From contig NZ_QGSY01000168.1 in NCBI RefSeq assembly GCF_003857035.1, forward strand, positions 1 to 64,000: 64,000 nucleotides of DNA. Direction: 5' to 3'. How positions within the stretch are numbered: the stretch's first letter is position 1; every line of letters starts with the position of its first letter. The position numbers and the translations under genes were made by a program. The notes below the pieces were generated by a model. That model was given only the letters and a program-made list of their open reading frames with translations, was not told where the DNA came from and searched no databases. Source of the DNA: Micromonospora arida. GTDB lineage: Bacteria > Actinomycetota > Actinomycetes > Mycobacteriales > Micromonosporaceae. Of this stretch, positions 8,617-19,218 are shown piece after piece.

Positions 8617-10049
8617 CGGCACCGGAGGGAACCCGACCGACGCGCTCCGGCCCGTCGACCGGCCGTGGCGGGGATCGCCGCCCGGTCCGACCACCGCTGG
8701 ACCGACCGCGCCGCGCCGCGTACGAGGCGGTGGCGGCGGTGCACCGGGACGACGCGTTCGCCAACCTGGTGCTGCCCATCATCCTGCGGGAGGAGGGGCT
8801 GTTCGGTCGGGACGCGGCCTTCGCCACCGAGCTGACCTACGGCACCCTGCGCCACCTGGGCACGTTGGATGCGATCCTGACCGACGCGGCCGGCCGGGAC
8901 GTGGCCCGGATCGACCCGCCGGTACGCGACGCGCTGCGGCTCGGGGCGTACCAACTGCTGCACACCCGGGTGCCGGCGCACGCCGCGGTCTCGTCGACGG
9001 TGGACCTGGTCCGTTCGGTCGCACCGGGGGCTACCGGTTTCGCCAACGCGGTACTGCGCGAGGTGTCCAGCCGTGACGCGGACGCCTGGGTGGCGAAGCT
9101 CGCTCCACCGATGGAGACCGACCCGGTCGGGCACCTCGCGTTGGCGTACAGCCACCCGCAGTGGATCGTGCGGGCCTTCTCCGAGGCGCTCGGCGGCGAT
9201 CTGGGTGAGACGGAGCGCCTCCTGATCGAGGATAATGAGCGCCCGCCGGTGCACCTGTGCGCCCGGCCCGGCCTGATCGACCCGGTCGAGCTCGCCGACC
9301 AGGTCGGCGGTGCCCCCGGTGCCTTCTCGCCGTACGCCGTCTATCTTCCCGGCGGATCGCCGGGCGACATCCCGGCGGTGGTCGACGGCCGGGCCCACGT
9401 CCAGGACGAGGGCTCCCAACTGGTGGCCACCGCGCTCGCCGACGCGCCGCTGGACGGCCCGGACGGACGTTGGCTGGACCTGTGCGCCGGCCCGGGTGGC
9501 AAGGCCGGGTTGCTCGGCGCGCTGGCCGCGCAGCGCGGTGCCCGGGTGACCGCGGTGGAGGTGGCCGAGCACCGCGCCCGGCTGGTCTCCCTGGCGACCC
9601 GGGACCTGCCGGTGGCCGTGCTGACCATGGACGGCCGTGAGGTCGGCGGCGACCCGAAACTGCCGGAGCAGCACTTCGACCGGGTGCTGGTCGACGCACC
9701 GTGCACCGGGCTGGGGTCGCTGCGTCGTCGGCCGGAGTCGCGCTGGCGTCGCCAACCGTCCGACCTGCCGCCGCTGACCCGGCTGCAACGGGAACTGCTC
9801 GGCGCGGCACTGCGGGCGGTCCGCCCGGGTGGCCTGGTCGCCTATGTCACCTGTTCGCCGCACACCGTCGAGACGCACGTGACGGTGACCGAGGCGGCCC
9901 GCCGCAGCGGGGTTGCGGTGGACTTCGTGGACGCCCGCCCGCTGCTGCCGGCCGGCATGCCCGGTCTCGGTGACGGGCCGACCGTGCAGCTCTGGCCACA
10001 CCGCCACGGCACCGACGCGATGTTCCTCGCCGTCCTGCGCCGAGGCTGA
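8613..10049 (+). CDS. rsmB: 16S rRNA (cytosine-967 C5)-methyltransferase
   Basis: A 478-residue RsmB/Sun-family enzyme. The N-terminal part is a NusB-like RNA-binding domain ([20 protein letters not shown]), and the C-terminal part is an SAM-dependent methyltransferase with [16 protein letters not shown] (SAM loop), [15 protein letters not shown] (motif IV Cys) and [12 protein letters not shown] (catalytic Cys of motif VI). It starts with GTG overlapping the fmt stop. A 14-bp stem hairpin follows it. Confidence 0.95.
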   Translation: MTAPEGTRPTRSGPSTGRGGDRRPVRPPLDRPRRAAYEAVAAVHRDDAFANLVLPIILREEGLFGRDAAFATELTYGTLRHLGTLDAILTDAAGRDVARIDPPVRDALRLGAYQLLHTRVPAHAAVSSTVDLVRSVAPGATGFANAVLREVSSRDADAWVAKLAPPMETDPVGHLALAYSHPQWIVRAFSEALGGDLGETERLLIEDNERPPVHLCARPGLIDPVELADQVGGAPGAFSPYAVYLPGGSPGDIPAVVDGRAHVQDEGSQLVATALADAPLDGPDGRWLDLCAGPGGKAGLLGALAAQRGARVTAVEVAEHRARLVSLATRDLPVAVLTMDGREVGGDPKLPEQHFDRVLVDAPCTGLGSLRRRPESRWRRQPSDLPPLTRLQRELLGAALRAVRPGGLVAYVTCSPHTVETHVTVTEAARRSGVAVDFVDARPLLPAGMPGLGDGPTVQLWPHRHGTDAMFLAVLRRG

Positions 10050-10058
10050 TCCGACCCA

Positions 10059-10092
10059 CGCGTCCGGCCGGTCACCCGACCGGCCGGACGCG
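10059..10092. terminator. Bidirectional terminator-like hairpin
   Basis: CGCGTCCGGCCGGT at 10059-10072 and its perfect complement at 10079-10092 form a 14-bp stem with a six-base loop between the convergent rsmB and lipoprotein genes. No U tract is present, as is common in high-GC actinobacteria. Confidence 0.7.
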
Positions 10093-10100
10093 GTGCGCGC

Positions 10101-10991
10101 TCAGGTGACCGGGAGGCCCTTGGTGCCGGCGTTCTTCATCGAGCGGGTCAGGTTCCGGTCGGAGATCCAGAGGAAGCACTGCACGCCCCGGTTCCCGTTG
10201 CGCCACTCCTCCTCGTACGGCTGGTAGTAGATCGTGCCGGCGCGGAAGTCGAGCTGGGAGTTGTCCGGAACCTTGGCGTACTTGGCGATCATCGTCTGAC
10301 AGGCCCGGTGGGTCCGCTTGGTGCTGCGGGTGAACTCGGCGTAGCTGGTGTCCGGCGCCTGCCAGACGCCGACGAACTCGGCGTGGTGCTTGGCGGTGCA
10401 GGAGACCGGGACCATCTCGTCGATGTCGTCCTTGACCAGCTTCGGGTTGAAGCAGCGGTACGCCAGCGGGGCCGCTCCGGACAGCGCGCCCCGGAGGCTG
10501 CCGGTGCGCAGGTCGACCGCGGTGTCGTCGATGCTGGCGATCTCGGTGACGTCGCAGCGGTACCAGCGGGCCCCACCCGACCAGGCCTGCGGTGACGGCA
10601 GCACGACGGTCAGGCCGAGCCGCCCGGAACGCCAGTCGGCCCCCACCGCCTTGTTGACCGCCGTGTCGCACCCCGTCTGCGCGGCCCGCATGCCGGCCGA
10701 GCCGGGCTGCGGGGGAGTGCCGCCGTCGGCGCCCGGGCCGGTGAGGGTGCCGACGTGCATGGTCTCCACCCGGTGCGCCTCGGTGCACGCCGTCGGGTTG
10801 TAACCGGTCAGGAAGCCGACCTGCTGGGAACTCTGGTGGCAGACGTCGGCAGCGGGGACGAACTGCTGCGCCGCGACGGGCGCCGGCCAGTCGTCGATGA
10901 GGTCAGTGTCGATTCCGGCGGGTGCGCCGCACCCGGCCAGTGCCAGGGCCAGCGCCCCACCCCCGGCGAACGCCGCCAGCCACCGTCGCAT
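10101..10991 (-). CDS. Septum-formation-family lipoprotein, copy B
   Basis: The 296-residue product has a lipoprotein signal ending LALAGC (lipobox Cys near residue 22). Two segments of the form C-x3-H-x2-E are visible (CTEAHRVETMHVG and CTAKHHAEFVGV), which match the Septum_form (PF13845-type) pattern. It is probably anchored outside the membrane; no enzymatic motif is seen. The start at 10991 has GGGAGG upstream. It is a paralogue of the gene immediately upstream at 11074-11964, equal in length and sharing phrases such as GGARW, AGTIYY/AGSIYY and QCFLW/RCFLW. The function of the family is poorly defined. Confidence 0.75.
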   Translation of the reverse strand: MRRWLAAFAGGGALALALAGCGAPAGIDTDLIDDWPAPVAAQQFVPAADVCHQSSQQVGFLTGYNPTACTEAHRVETMHVGTLTGPGADGGTPPQPGSAGMRAAQTGCDTAVNKAVGADWRSGRLGLTVVLPSPQAWSGGARWYRCDVTEIASIDDTAVDLRTGSLRGALSGAAPLAYRCFNPKLVKDDIDEMVPVSCTAKHHAEFVGVWQAPDTSYAEFTRSTKRTHRACQTMIAKYAKVPDNSQLDFRAGTIYYQPYEEEWRNGNRGVQCFLWISDRNLTRSMKNAGTKGLPVT

Positions 10992-11073
10992 TCCGACCTC
11001 CCGCCGCTGCTGGCCCCCGACCGGACCCAGCCGGTCGATGGCGCCACGGCGCAGCAGCATACGGCAACGACGC

Positions 11074-11964
11074 TCAGATCGCGGGCAGTCCCTCGGGACC
11101 GGCGCCGCGCATCGAGCGGGTGAGTTTGCGGTCGTCGCTCCACAGGAAACAGCGCACCCCACGGTCGCCCTCCTCCCACTCCCGCTGTGACGGTGGGTAG
11201 TAGATGGACCCGGCCCGGTACGGCAGCTCGCTGTTGTTGGGTACCGCCGCGTACTCGGCGATCAGGGCCATGCAGCGCTGGTGCGCCTGCTCGGCGGACT
11301 TGGTGAACTCCGCCCAGCTCATGTCCCGCTCCTCGTAGACGCCCACGAACTCGGCGCGGTGCGGCTCGGTGCAGAGCACCGGCGCCATGTAGTTGAGGTT
11401 GTCGCCGATCAGTTTGGGGTCGAAGCAGCGGTGCGTCAGTGGCGTGTCGCCGATCAACGCGCCGCGCAGGCTGCCGGTGCGGTTCACCGGGCGGGTGTTG
11501 TCGATGCTGCCGGTCTCGCTGAGGTCGCAGCGGAACCAGCGGGCGCCGCCGGCCCAGGCGGGCGCGGACGGCAAGGCGAGGGACAACGCGAGTCGGGCGG
11601 TGTGCCAGTCGCCGCCGAGCACCTCCCGGGCCCGCTGGTCGCATTCGGCGCGAGCCGTGCTCAGCGCCGACGATCCGGGTTCCGGTCGGGCCTCGGTCAG
11701 CGCGTCGGGCCCGACGAAGGTGCCGACGTGGATGGTCTCGGCCAGGTGGTTGCGCGCGCAGTCCACCGTCTCGTACGTGCTGGCCTGCACGACTGTGGCG
11801 ATCCGTGGCAGGCAGGTGTCGGTGGCGGGGGCGAACGGCTTCGGAACCCGCAGCGTCGGCCAGTCGTCGGTGAGATCACCGTCCGCGCCCCGCGCCGGCG
11901 TGCAGCCGGCCAGCAGCATCGTCGTGACGCTGGCCAGCACCAGCGCTGGAAGCCACCGTCGCAT
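11074..11964 (-). CDS. Septum-formation-family lipoprotein, copy A
   Basis: The first gene of a tandem paralogous pair, also 296 residues. The signal peptide ends TTMLLAGC, a lipobox. The duplicated motif C-x3-H-x2-E appears as [13 protein letters not shown] and [12 protein letters not shown]. The start at 11964 is supported by GGGAGG eight bases upstream. The 82-bp gap to copy B includes a second ribosome-binding site, so both could be read from one message. The clear divergence between the copies suggests an old duplication with separate roles. Confidence 0.75.
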   Translation of the reverse strand: MRRWLPALVLASVTTMLLAGCTPARGADGDLTDDWPTLRVPKPFAPATDTCLPRIATVVQASTYETVDCARNHLAETIHVGTFVGPDALTEARPEPGSSALSTARAECDQRAREVLGGDWHTARLALSLALPSAPAWAGGARWFRCDLSETGSIDNTRPVNRTGSLRGALIGDTPLTHRCFDPKLIGDNLNYMAPVLCTEPHRAEFVGVYEERDMSWAEFTKSAEQAHQRCMALIAEYAAVPNNSELPYRAGSIYYPPSQREWEEGDRGVRCFLWSDDRKLTRSMRGAGPEGLPAI

Positions 11965-12206
11965 CGTCCGCCCTCCCGGGAGCTGGCGGCCGGTCGCCGC
12001 GCCCCGCGGCGAGACCCCGGCGGGCGTGCAGCCTACGGCACCGTCCCGGTTGGAGTGTCGTCGCGTTTCCGTCGATCGGCCAGTGGCTGATGTCTGTTCG
12101 TCCGGATTCGGGGGTCCGGAGCGTCCAATTCTGCACCAGTGGTCACTGCTGGATCACAGCGCGTCCCCGATGGTGCCGCGATGCGGGTGGCGGGTCGCCA
12201 CGTTCG

Positions 12207-12212
12207 TACACT
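12207..12212 (+). promoter_or_regulatory. -10 element (TACACT) of rpe, leaderless layout
   Basis: TACACT is followed by exactly six bases and then the GTG start of rpe at 12219. No ribosome-binding site fits in that space, so the message is probably leaderless. Confidence 0.55.
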
Positions 12213-12218
12213 GGCCCC

Positions 12219-12899
12219 GTGACCGTACCGCCGCCGATCGTCGCGCCGAGCATCCTGGCCGCCGATTTCGCCCGCCTCGCCGAAGAAGTCCGCGCCATCG
12301 AGGACGCCGCGGACTGGTTGCACGTCGACGTGATGGACAACCACTTCGTGCCGAACCTGACCATTGGGCTGCCCGTGGTGCAGAGCCTGCGGGCTGTCAC
12401 GGCGATGCCCTTCGACGTGCACCTGATGATCGAGGACCCGCGCCGGTGGGCCCCCGGGTACGCCGACGCCGGGGCGTACAACGTCACCTTCCACGCGGAG
12501 GCGTCCGACGACCCGGTGGCGCTCGCCAAGGACCTGCGTTCGGCCGGTGCGAAGGCGGGCCTGGCCATCGACCGGGACACCCCGATCGAGCCCTACCTGG
12601 ACCTGCTGCCCAGCTTCGACACCCTGCTGATCATGACGATCAAGGCGGGCTTCGGTGGGCAGCGGTTCATTCCGCAGCTGCTCGAGAAGGTGCGGACGGC
12701 CCGGCAGCACGTGTCGGCCGGGCACCTGGAGCTGCGCATCGAGGTGGACGGCGGGATCGCCGCCGACACCATCGAGCAGGCGGCCGCGGCGGGCGCCGAC
12801 GCGTTCGTGGCCGGCACCGCCGTGTACGGGGCCGCCGACCCGGCGGAGGCGGTACGGCACCTGCGGGCACTGGCGGAACGCGCGGCGCCCGGGGCCTGA
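12219..12899 (+). CDS. rpe: Ribulose-phosphate 3-epimerase
   Basis: Interconverts D-ribulose 5-phosphate and D-xylulose 5-phosphate in the pentose phosphate pathway. The 226-residue TIM barrel shows [11 protein letters not shown] at the start, [17 protein letters not shown] (metal ligand and catalytic Asp), FDVHLMI, and EVDGGI plus FVAGTAVYG (phosphate-binding). The pathway link to riboflavin is direct, since ribulose 5-phosphate is a substrate of the ribBA product encoded downstream. One base separates its stop from the following response-regulator start. Confidence 0.96.
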   Translation: MTVPPPIVAPSILAADFARLAEEVRAIEDAADWLHVDVMDNHFVPNLTIGLPVVQSLRAVTAMPFDVHLMIEDPRRWAPGYADAGAYNVTFHAEASDDPVALAKDLRSAGAKAGLAIDRDTPIEPYLDLLPSFDTLLIMTIKAGFGGQRFIPQLLEKVRTARQHVSAGHLELRIEVDGGIAADTIEQAAAAGADAFVAGTAVYGAADPAEAVRHLRALAERAAPGA

Positions 12900-12900
12900 G

Positions 12901-13857
12901 GTGGAGCCCGAGGCCGACCGCAAGGACATCATTCTCGTCGTGGACGACGACGAGGACATCGCCCGGTTCGTCGAGTTCAACCTGCGGCTGCACGGCTTCG
13001 AGGTGATCCACGCCAGCGACGGCCAGGAGGCCCTGGAGATCATCGAGCGCCAGCGGCCGGACCTGGCGGTGGTCGACCTCATGATGCCCCGGATCGACGG
13101 GCTGGAGCTGACCCGCCGGTTGCGCGCCGACCCGATGACGTCCGCCCTTCCGGTGATCATGCTGACGGCCAAGGGGATGACCGTCGACAAGGTGCACGGG
13201 CTCAGCGCCGGCGCGGACGACTACCTGGTCAAGCCGTTCGACACCGCCGAGCTGGTGGCCCGGGTCTCGTCCACGCTGCGCCGCAACAAGGAGTTCCGGG
13301 AGGTCTCCCCGCTGACCGGGCTGCCCGGCAACAGCCGGATCCGTCGGGAGATCAGCGATCGGGTCCGAAACGGCGTGGACTACGCCGTCGGCTACGTCGA
13401 CATCGACCGGTTCAAGAGCGTCAACGACCGGTACGGCTTCGTGCGCGGCGACGACTTCATCTCCGCGCTCGCCCGCAGCCTGCACCGGGCGGTGGTGGGC
13501 GTCGGGCTGCCTCCGGCCTTCCTCGGTCACGTCGGCGGTGACGACTTCGTCATCGTCTGCGCCCCGGACCAGGTGCGCCCACTGACGTCCCGGGCGGTCG
13601 TCGACTTCGAGACCGCCGCCGACACGCTCTACGACCCGACCGACCGGGAGCGCGGCTTCGTCGAGTTGAAGGATCGACGCGGCAACATCCGGCGGGCGGC
13701 CCTGGTCACGCTGTCCATCGGGGTGTCCCTCTCCGACGCCGGCAAGCGCTTCACCGACCCGCTCGAAGCGATCGCGGTGGCCTCGGAGATGAAGACGGTG
13801 GCCAAGAGCCAACCGGGCTCGTACGTGGCGGTGGACCGGCGTCGCGGCGTCACCTGA
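12901..13857 (+). CDS. Response regulator with REC and GGDEF-like output domain
   Basis: Residues 8-125 are a receiver domain: acidic pocket VVDDDED, phospho-acceptor Asp in VVDLMMPRIDG, and conserved Lys in YLVKPFD. Residues 140-310 resemble a diguanylate cyclase domain (VDIDRFKSVNDRYG, GDDF), but the active-site loop reads GGDDF rather than GGDEF or GGEEF, so cyclase activity is uncertain. The GTG start is one base after the rpe stop, hence translational coupling. No histidine kinase gene is adjacent. It may make c-di-GMP, or only bind nucleotide and act through partners. Confidence 0.85.
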   Translation: MEPEADRKDIILVVDDDEDIARFVEFNLRLHGFEVIHASDGQEALEIIERQRPDLAVVDLMMPRIDGLELTRRLRADPMTSALPVIMLTAKGMTVDKVHGLSAGADDYLVKPFDTAELVARVSSTLRRNKEFREVSPLTGLPGNSRIRREISDRVRNGVDYAVGYVDIDRFKSVNDRYGFVRGDDFISALARSLHRAVVGVGLPPAFLGHVGGDDFVIVCAPDQVRPLTSRAVVDFETAADTLYDPTDRERGFVELKDRRGNIRRAALVTLSIGVSLSDAGKRFTDPLEAIAVASEMKTVAKSQPGSYVAVDRRRGVT

Positions 13858-13937
13858 GCGTGATACCGCTGTGAAGTAGCTCGCCTAGGTGGCGGCGGAG
13901 CCGGATCGGCGTGTAAGACTTCCCGTGTACCCACCAC

Positions 13938-14102
13938 GCGCTGGCGGGACTCGGTGAAATTCCGAACCGGCGGTGATCCACGGTCCAACCGTGGTCAGCC
14001 CGCGACCCGGACGGCTCTGCCGTCCGGTGGACCTGGTGAAAATCCGGGGCCGACGGTTGGGGGCGGTTCGTCCGCGCCCAGACAGTCCGGATGGGAGACA
14101 GC
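13938..14102 (+). ncRNA. FMN riboswitch (RFN element)
   Basis: The RFN core is recognisable: GGTGAAATTCCGAACCGGCGGT near 13952, then a variable stem, GTGAAAATCCGGGGCCGACGGT near 14036, and CAGTCCGGATGGGAGACA at the 3' end. It binds FMN and represses the rib operon. In the 170 bases to ribD, CCTGCCC at 14195-14201 is complementary to GGGCAGG at 14257-14263 beside the ribD start, a candidate for ribosome-site masking. The region 13858-14272 holds no gene besides this element. Confidence 0.93.
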
Positions 14103-14272
14103 GCGCGGGACGGACGGGTCCGAGCCGGCCGCTGGCTTCAGCGTGCCGTGCCGACCCCCCGGGGCGGCTGTGCCGTTCCCGGAATCCGCCACCGCCTGCC
14201 CGTGGCCCCATGGCCACCGCCTCCCTGACCGCCCGCGCGCGGACCGGCGAGTGAGAGGGCAGGGGCAGCGCA

Positions 14273-15334
14273 ATGGCCAGCGTCTCCGTTGATGAGGCGA
14301 TGCGGCGTGCGATCGAGTTGGCAGCGCGCGGGCTCGGCACCACCAGCCCCAACCCGGTGGTCGGGTGCGTGCTCCTCGACGAGGGCGGCGAGGTCGTGGG
14401 CGAGGGCTTCCACGCGTACGCCGGGGGGCCGCACGCCGAGATCGTCGCCCTGGCGCAGGCCGGGCTGCGGGCGAAGGGCGGCACCGCTGTCGTCACTCTG
14501 GAACCCTGCGATCACACCGGCCGCACCGGCCCCTGTAGTTCCGCGCTCGTCCAGGCCGGGGTGGGTCGGGTGGTCATCGCCGTCCCCGACCCGAACCCGG
14601 TCGCTTCCGGGGGTGCCGCCACCTTGCGCGCCGCCGGGGTCCGGGTCGATCTGGGGGTACGCGGTGAGGAGGCCGAGGCCGGCAACGTCGCGTGGTTGAC
14701 CTCGATGCGCCGGGGCTGGCCGTACGTGATCTGGAAATACGCCGCCACGCTCGACGGGCGCTCCGCCGCGGCCGACGGCACCAGTATGTGGATCACCTCG
14801 GAGGCGGCCCGGATCGACGTGCACGCGCTGCGCGGCACTGTCGACGCGGTCATCGCCGGGGTGGGCACCGTGCTCGCCGACGATCCCCGGTTGACAGCCC
14901 GCAACCTGCGCGACGGCAGCCTGGCCATCCGGCAGCCGCTGCGGGTGGTGGTGGACAGCTCGGGGCGTACCCCGGCTGACGCCCGGGTCCGCGACGGCGC
15001 CGCACGGACGTGGATCGCGACCGCCGACGAGGTCGGCGCCGACCCGGACGGCCGGGTCGACCTGTCGGCGCTGCTCGCGGCGCTGCACCAGCGCGGGGTC
15101 CGCGCGGTGCTCCTGGAGGGCGGCCCCCGGCTGGCCGGCGCGTTCCTGGAGGCCGGCCTGGTCGACAAGATCGTCGGGTACGTCGCGCCGCGGTTGCTCG
15201 GCGCCGGCCCGACCGCTCTGGTCGACGCGGGAGTGACCACCATCGCCGAGGCCATCGATCTGGAGTTCGTCGACGTTACGCAGATCGGTCCGGATCTCCG
15301 GATCACCGCTTTGCCCCGGAAAAGGGAGGGCTGA
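14273..15334 (+). CDS. ribD: Bifunctional pyrimidine deaminase/reductase RibD
   Basis: Carries out the second and third steps of riboflavin synthesis: deamination of the pyrimidine, then ribosyl-chain reduction with NADPH. The N-terminal zinc deaminase has HAE and PCDHTGRTGPC; the C-terminal reductase has KYAATLDGRSAA, GTVLADDPRLT and LLEGGPRLAGAFL. At 353 residues it has the usual length. It is the first gene after the FMN riboswitch and ends one base before ribE. Confidence 0.96.
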   Translation: MASVSVDEAMRRAIELAARGLGTTSPNPVVGCVLLDEGGEVVGEGFHAYAGGPHAEIVALAQAGLRAKGGTAVVTLEPCDHTGRTGPCSSALVQAGVGRVVIAVPDPNPVASGGAATLRAAGVRVDLGVRGEEAEAGNVAWLTSMRRGWPYVIWKYAATLDGRSAAADGTSMWITSEAARIDVHALRGTVDAVIAGVGTVLADDPRLTARNLRDGSLAIRQPLRVVVDSSGRTPADARVRDGAARTWIATADEVGADPDGRVDLSALLAALHQRGVRAVLLEGGPRLAGAFLEAGLVDKIVGYVAPRLLGAGPTALVDAGVTTIAEAIDLEFVDVTQIGPDLRITALPRKREG

Positions 15335-15335
15335 G

Positions 15336-15980
15336 ATGTTCACCGGCATCATCGAGGAATTGGGCGAGATCGTCCGGGTCGCGCCGACGGCAGGCGATTC
15401 GGCGCTGCTGGGCGTACGCGGCCCACTGGTCACGTCCGACGCCCGGCACGGCGACTCGATCGCCGTCAACGGTGTCTGCCTGACCGTCGTGGAGGTGGCC
15501 GACGGTGTCTTCACGGCCGACGTGATGGGGGAGACGCTGCGCCGCTCCGCGCTGGGCGCGCTGCGCCCCGGGGACCCGGTCAACCTGGAGCGGGCCGCCG
15601 CGCTCGGTAGCCGGCTCGGCGGGCACCTGGTGCAGGGCCACGTCGACGGCGTCGGTGAACTGATCTCCCGGGAGCCGGCCGAGCAGTGGGAGACCGTCCG
15701 GTTCCGACTGCCCGCCGCCCTGTCCCGGTACGTGGTGGAGAAGGGCTCGATCACCATCGACGGCGTCTCGTTGACCGTCGCCGCCGTCGGCGCGGACGAG
15801 TTCGCCGTCGGGCTGATCCCGACCACGCTCAAGCTGACCACGCTCGGCGCGAAGGGCGTCGGCGACCCGGTCAACCTGGAGGTCGACGTGCTGGCCAAGT
15901 ACGTGGAGCGGCTGCTCGGCGACCGGCTCACCGACGCCGACGCTCGCAAGCTGGCCTCCGACCCGGGCGGGGTGGCCTGA
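15336..15980 (+). CDS. ribE: Riboflavin synthase, alpha chain
   Basis: Dismutates 6,7-dimethyl-8-ribityllumazine to riboflavin. The 214-residue sequence shows the internal duplication of the family: MFTGIIEELG at the start, VNGVCLTV in repeat one and IDGVSLTV in repeat two, with GHLVQGHVDG between. Its stop overlaps the start of the pnuC-like gene (TGATG), implying coupled translation. Confidence 0.96.
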   Translation: MFTGIIEELGEIVRVAPTAGDSALLGVRGPLVTSDARHGDSIAVNGVCLTVVEVADGVFTADVMGETLRRSALGALRPGDPVNLERAAALGSRLGGHLVQGHVDGVGELISREPAEQWETVRFRLPAALSRYVVEKGSITIDGVSLTVAAVGADEFAVGLIPTTLKLTTLGAKGVGDPVNLEVDVLAKYVERLLGDRLTDADARKLASDPGGVA

Positions 15981-16665
15981 TGGGCCCGCTCAGCTGGCTG
16001 CTGGACGCGCAGGTGCACGTCGCCGGCTCGCCGGTGCTGGCCAGGGAGATCGTCGGCAACGCCTTCGGGTTGGTCTCGGCGCTGCTCGGGTTGCGCCGGC
16101 TGGTCTGGGCGTGGCCGGTCGGCATGATCGGTAACGCGCTGCTCCTCACCGTCTTCCTCGGCGGGGTGTTCGCCACCCCGCAGGAGCACGACCTGTACGG
16201 GCAGGCCGGCCGGCAGGTGTTCTTCTTCGCGGTCAGCGTCTACGGCTGGTGGCGCTGGCAGCGCAACCGTCGCGCCGACGCCGGGCAGGCGGCGGTCGTG
16301 CCGCGCTGGGCCACCGGACGGGAGCGACTGATGCTGCTGGTGGCCGCAGTGATCGGCACCGCCGCGGCGTACCCGCTGCTCAAGGCTCTGGGCTCCTGGG
16401 GCCCGCTGCCCGACGCCTGGATCCTCACCGGCAGCCTGCTGGCCACGTACGGCATGGCCCGCGGCTGGGTGGAGTTCTGGCTGCTCTGGATCGCTGTGGA
16501 CGCGGTCGGCGTGCCGCTGCTGCTACGCGGCGGGTTCTACCCGTCGGCCGTCATGTACCTGATCTACGGCGCCCTCTGCGTCTGGGGCTTCGCCGCCTGG
16601 TGGCGCACCTCCCGCGCCGTCCGACCGGCGACCGTCCGTACGCCCATCTACACGGAGGCTGTCGC

Positions 16666-16669
<4 letters not shown>
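15980..16669 (+). CDS. PnuC-family membrane transporter, probably riboflavin uptake (PnuX-like)
   Basis: The 229-residue protein has about seven hydrophobic segments and PnuC-family features ([55 protein letters not shown]). PnuC proteins classically carry nicotinamide riboside, but relatives in actinobacterial rib operons (PnuX) take up riboflavin. The position between ribE and ribBA under an FMN riboswitch, with overlaps at both ends, argues for riboflavin as substrate here. That substrate is inferred from context, not from a motif. Confidence 0.85.
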
Positions 16670-17927
<1,258 letters not shown>

Positions 17928-17931
<4 letters not shown>

Positions 17932-18434
17932 CGATGGCGGGTTTCGGTGAGCCGGGAGTCGAGGCGGTCGACGCCGCGGGGCTGACCGTCGGGGTCGTTG
18001 CCGCCCGCTGGCACGGCGAGCTGACCGATCACATGCTGGAGCGTGCGGTGGCCGCCGCCGAGGCGTGCGGCGCGCGTTCCGTGGTCGCCCGGGTCGCCGG
18101 CTCGGTCGAGCTGCCGGTGGTCGCGCAGGCCCTCGCCCGCCGCTGCGACGTGGTGGTCGCCCTCGGCGTGGTGGTCCGTGGGTCCACCGCCCACTTCGAC
18201 TACGTGTGCCGTTCGGTCACCGACGGGCTGACCCGGGTGGCGCTGGACGAGGGCAAGCCGGTGGCGCACGGAGTGTTGACCGTGGAGACCATCGAGCAGG
18301 CCCGCGACCGCGCCGGTCTGCCCGGCTCGGCGGAGGACAAGGGCTGGGCCGCCACAGTGGCGGCGCTCGACGCGGCGCTGGCCGTGCGGACGGTGGCGGC
18401 GGGCAACGCCCAGCGGGTCGGCTTCGGCGGCTGA
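17928..18434 (+). CDS. ribH: 6,7-dimethyl-8-ribityllumazine synthase
   Basis: Condenses the pyrimidine and the butanone phosphate to lumazine; family members form icosahedral or pentameric shells. The 168-residue product has [43 protein letters not shown] (with catalytic His) and [17 protein letters not shown] 17928 overlaps the ribBA stop; a second in-frame ATG lies at 17934. It is the last gene of the rib operon and is followed by a hairpin. Confidence 0.96.
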
Positions 18435-18448
18435 CGCCTCGGCCGCTT

Positions 18449-18484
18449 CGGCCGTCTCTGAAGGCGGGCCCTCAGAGACGGCCG
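18449..18484. terminator. Bidirectional terminator-like hairpin after ribH
   Basis: CGGCCGTCTCTGA (18449-18461) pairs perfectly with 18472-18484, a 13-bp stem with a ten-base loop. It overlaps the stop codon of the convergent ABC ATPase gene. Confidence 0.7.
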
Positions 18485-19215
18485 GCCTCGATGATCCGGC
18501 GCAGGAACTGCCGGGTACGAGGCTGGGTCGGCTCGCCCAGCACCTGCTCGGGCGGGCCGCTCTCGATGACCCGCCCGGCGTCGAGGAAGCACACCTCGTC
18601 GGCGACCTCCCGGGCGAAGCCCATCTCGTGGGTGGCCAGCACCATGGTCATGCCGTCGGCCTTCAGGTCGCGGATCATCGCCAGCACCTCGCCGACCAGC
18701 TCTGGGTCGAGCGCGGAGGTGACCTCGTCGAGCAGCATCAGTCGAGGTGAGTTGGCCAGCGCCCGGACGATCGCCACCCGCTGCTGCTGCCCGCCGGAGA
18801 GCCGGTCCGGGTAGGCGTCCGCCTTGGCGCCGAGCCCCACCCGGTCGAGCAGTTCCCGGGCCTGCGCCTCGGCCTCCGCCCGGCCCCGCCGGTGTACGCG
18901 GCGCGGCGCGAGGGTGATGTTGTCCAACACGCTCAGGTGCGGAAAGAGGTTGTACGCCTGGAACACCATGCCGATCCGCCGCCGGACCCGATCGGGGTCC
19001 ACCCGGGGATCGGAGATGTCCTCCCCGTCCAGCTCGATGGTGCCGTCGTCCAGCTCCTCCAGCAGGTTCACGCACCGCAGCAGTGTCGACTTGCCCGACC
19101 CGGACGCGCCGATCAGCGCCACCACCTGATGCTCGGCGACGGTCAGGTCGAGGTGGTCGAGCACGGCGTGCCCGCCGAACTCCTTGCGCAGGCCCCGACA
19201 GCGCAACAACGCCAT
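18472..19215 (-). CDS. Polar amino-acid ABC transporter, ATP-binding protein
   Basis: A 247-residue HisP/GlnQ-type ATPase: Walker A GASGSGKST, Q-loop FQAYNLFPHL, signature LSGGQQQR, Walker B LMLLDEVTSALD and switch His in ATHEMGF. It energises amino-acid import with the permease and binding protein just upstream; three bases separate its start from the permease stop. The specificity (Glu, Gln, His or a related solute) cannot be read from the ATPase. Confidence 0.95.
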   Translation of the reverse strand: MALLRCRGLRKEFGGHAVLDHLDLTVAEHQVVALIGASGSGKSTLLRCVNLLEELDDGTIELDGEDISDPRVDPDRVRRRIGMVFQAYNLFPHLSVLDNITLAPRRVHRRGRAEAEAQARELLDRVGLGAKADAYPDRLSGGQQQRVAIVRALANSPRLMLLDEVTSALDPELVGEVLAMIRDLKADGMTMVLATHEMGFAREVADEVCFLDAGRVIESGPPEQVLGEPTQPRTRQFLRRIIEAGRL

Positions 19216-19218
19216 GGG

